Shown here piece by piece: positions 63,832 to 64,000 of a DNA stretch of 64,000 nucleotides. Origin of the DNA: Osmia lignaria lignaria (taxonomy: Eukaryota > Arthropoda > Insecta > Hymenoptera > Megachilidae); contig NW_027478161.1 in NCBI RefSeq assembly GCF_051020975.1, forward strand, positions 2,852,001-2,916,000, read 5' to 3'. The notes under the pieces were generated by a model. The model was not told the origin of the DNA. It saw only the letters and a program-made list of their open reading frames with translations, and did no database searches. The number at the start of each line of letters is the position of its first letter. Within the stretch, counting starts at the first letter, position 1. Position numbers and translations under genes: made by a program.

Positions 63832-64000
63832 TTGCAGATATATCTCAAGGGAAGGGGCCTGACGGACATATTTCGAGATATTTCTTCTTCTTGTTGTTCT
63901 TCTGCTGCACAGCTAAACTGGAAGTGGCATTTCCAGGTCGCAATAGTGCAGAGTTATCTCAAAGAAAGGAGCCACGGTGTTTCTGTATCTCTATTATGTT
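63832..64000 (+). repeat. Chimeric monomer 199, truncated by the window end
   Basis: The start has CTTCTGCTGCAC (G at 63,904), the CTGCTGC type expected at this point of the local order. From 63,933 it has ATTTCCAGGTCGC and then AAAGGAGCC, the AAAGGAGCC type seen at 61,256. The junction is between 63,905 and 63,932. Monomer types 189-191 (60,612-61,256) would be the expected sequence here, so two monomers appear to have been skipped. Confidence 0.7.

Larger units (their letters stand above)
1..64000 (+). repeat. 322-bp satellite DNA array, about 199 head-to-tail monomers
   Basis: The same unit recurs every 322 bp from the first base to the last, always in the same orientation, with no unique sequence between units. 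Landmarks present in essentially every unit are CGTTTCCGAGATATTTGC, GACGGACATATTTCGAG, the TTC/TTG tract, GGGGCCACGGTG, GCTTCGGAACTTTT and TCTCTACAAAAAAGG. The phase is kept throughout except for a 1-bp gain near 7,390 and 1-bp losses near 25,420 and 34,110. Copies differ by scattered, linked substitutions. Both ends are truncated by the window. Tandem organisation, subfamilies and higher-order repeats are typical of eukaryotic (peri)centromeric or heterochromatic satellites. That location and the host are inference; the tandem structure is seen directly. Confidence 0.98.

Noticed and set aside
1..64000. CRISPR array
   Set aside because: There is no short repeat alternating with unique spacers; the whole 322-bp unit is repeated.
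1..64000. Ribosomal, tRNA or telomeric repeats
   Set aside because: No rRNA or tRNA landmarks are seen, and there are no runs of telomere-type repeats. AGTAGGAAAC recurs only once per monomer.
1..64000. Naming a host species or a known satellite family
   Set aside because: I do not recognise the monomer with certainty, and a database search, which I cannot run, would be needed. An arthropod host is only a leaning.

Overview
The whole 64 kb window is one uninterrupted satellite DNA array. About 199 copies of a 322-bp monomer lie head to tail in one orientation, and both ends of the array are cut off by the window edges. I find no gene, RNA gene, transposon, CRISPR array or unique sequence. 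The monomer is about 40% G+C and carries about 13 CpG, roughly what its composition predicts. This points to a eukaryotic pericentromeric, centromeric or other heterochromatic satellite. The intact CpGs and general look lean towards an invertebrate (perhaps an arthropod), but no species can be named from the sequence. In this text monomers are counted from the conserved TTGCAGA site, so monomer 1 starts at 77 and monomer 199 at 63832.

Monomers differ by linked substitutions that define subfamilies, and these are arranged in higher-order repeats (HORs) of several sizes. The array falls into four provinces. (1) 1 to about 10.4 kb: 8-, 7- and 14-monomer periodicities, rich in a divergent subfamily marked by CAGCTCAAAGGAACTGG. 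(2) About 10.4-22.5 kb: a different variant set (cttggttttc, cagcgcgc and cctaacgg markers) with a 4-mer, a thrice-repeated 644-bp dimer, and 10- and 11-monomer offset copies. (3) About 22.5-34.5 kb: a three-copy HOR of 6, 7 and 7 monomers, embedded between two copies of a 3.3-kb block 27 monomers apart. (4) About 34.5-64 kb: cassettes built from TGTACAG, CCACTG, GATGTTCC, AAAGGAGCC and CTGCTGC monomer types, with a nearly perfect 14-monomer tandem duplication (40.5-49.4 kb), an 11-monomer-offset copy (48.2-54.4 kb), a 19-monomer-offset copy (54.2-62.2 kb) and a 6-monomer tandem duplication (57.1-61.0 kb).

The most informative signals are recombination scars. Several monomers are chimeras of two subfamilies with breakpoints mapped to tens of bases, and one patch at 33,784-34,021 looks like gene conversion. 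Monomer length is almost invariant: only three net 1-bp length changes are visible in 199 units, and two of those are copies of one event. Inside the monomer there is a degenerate duplicated element (114 bp apart), repeated TATCTC/GAGATA hexamers and a TTC/TTG tract. Short open frames of 62-84 codons recur in nearly every unit, but they mostly start at TTG, are broken by stops in whole subfamilies and vary mainly at amino-acid-changing sites, so I do not annotate them as genes.
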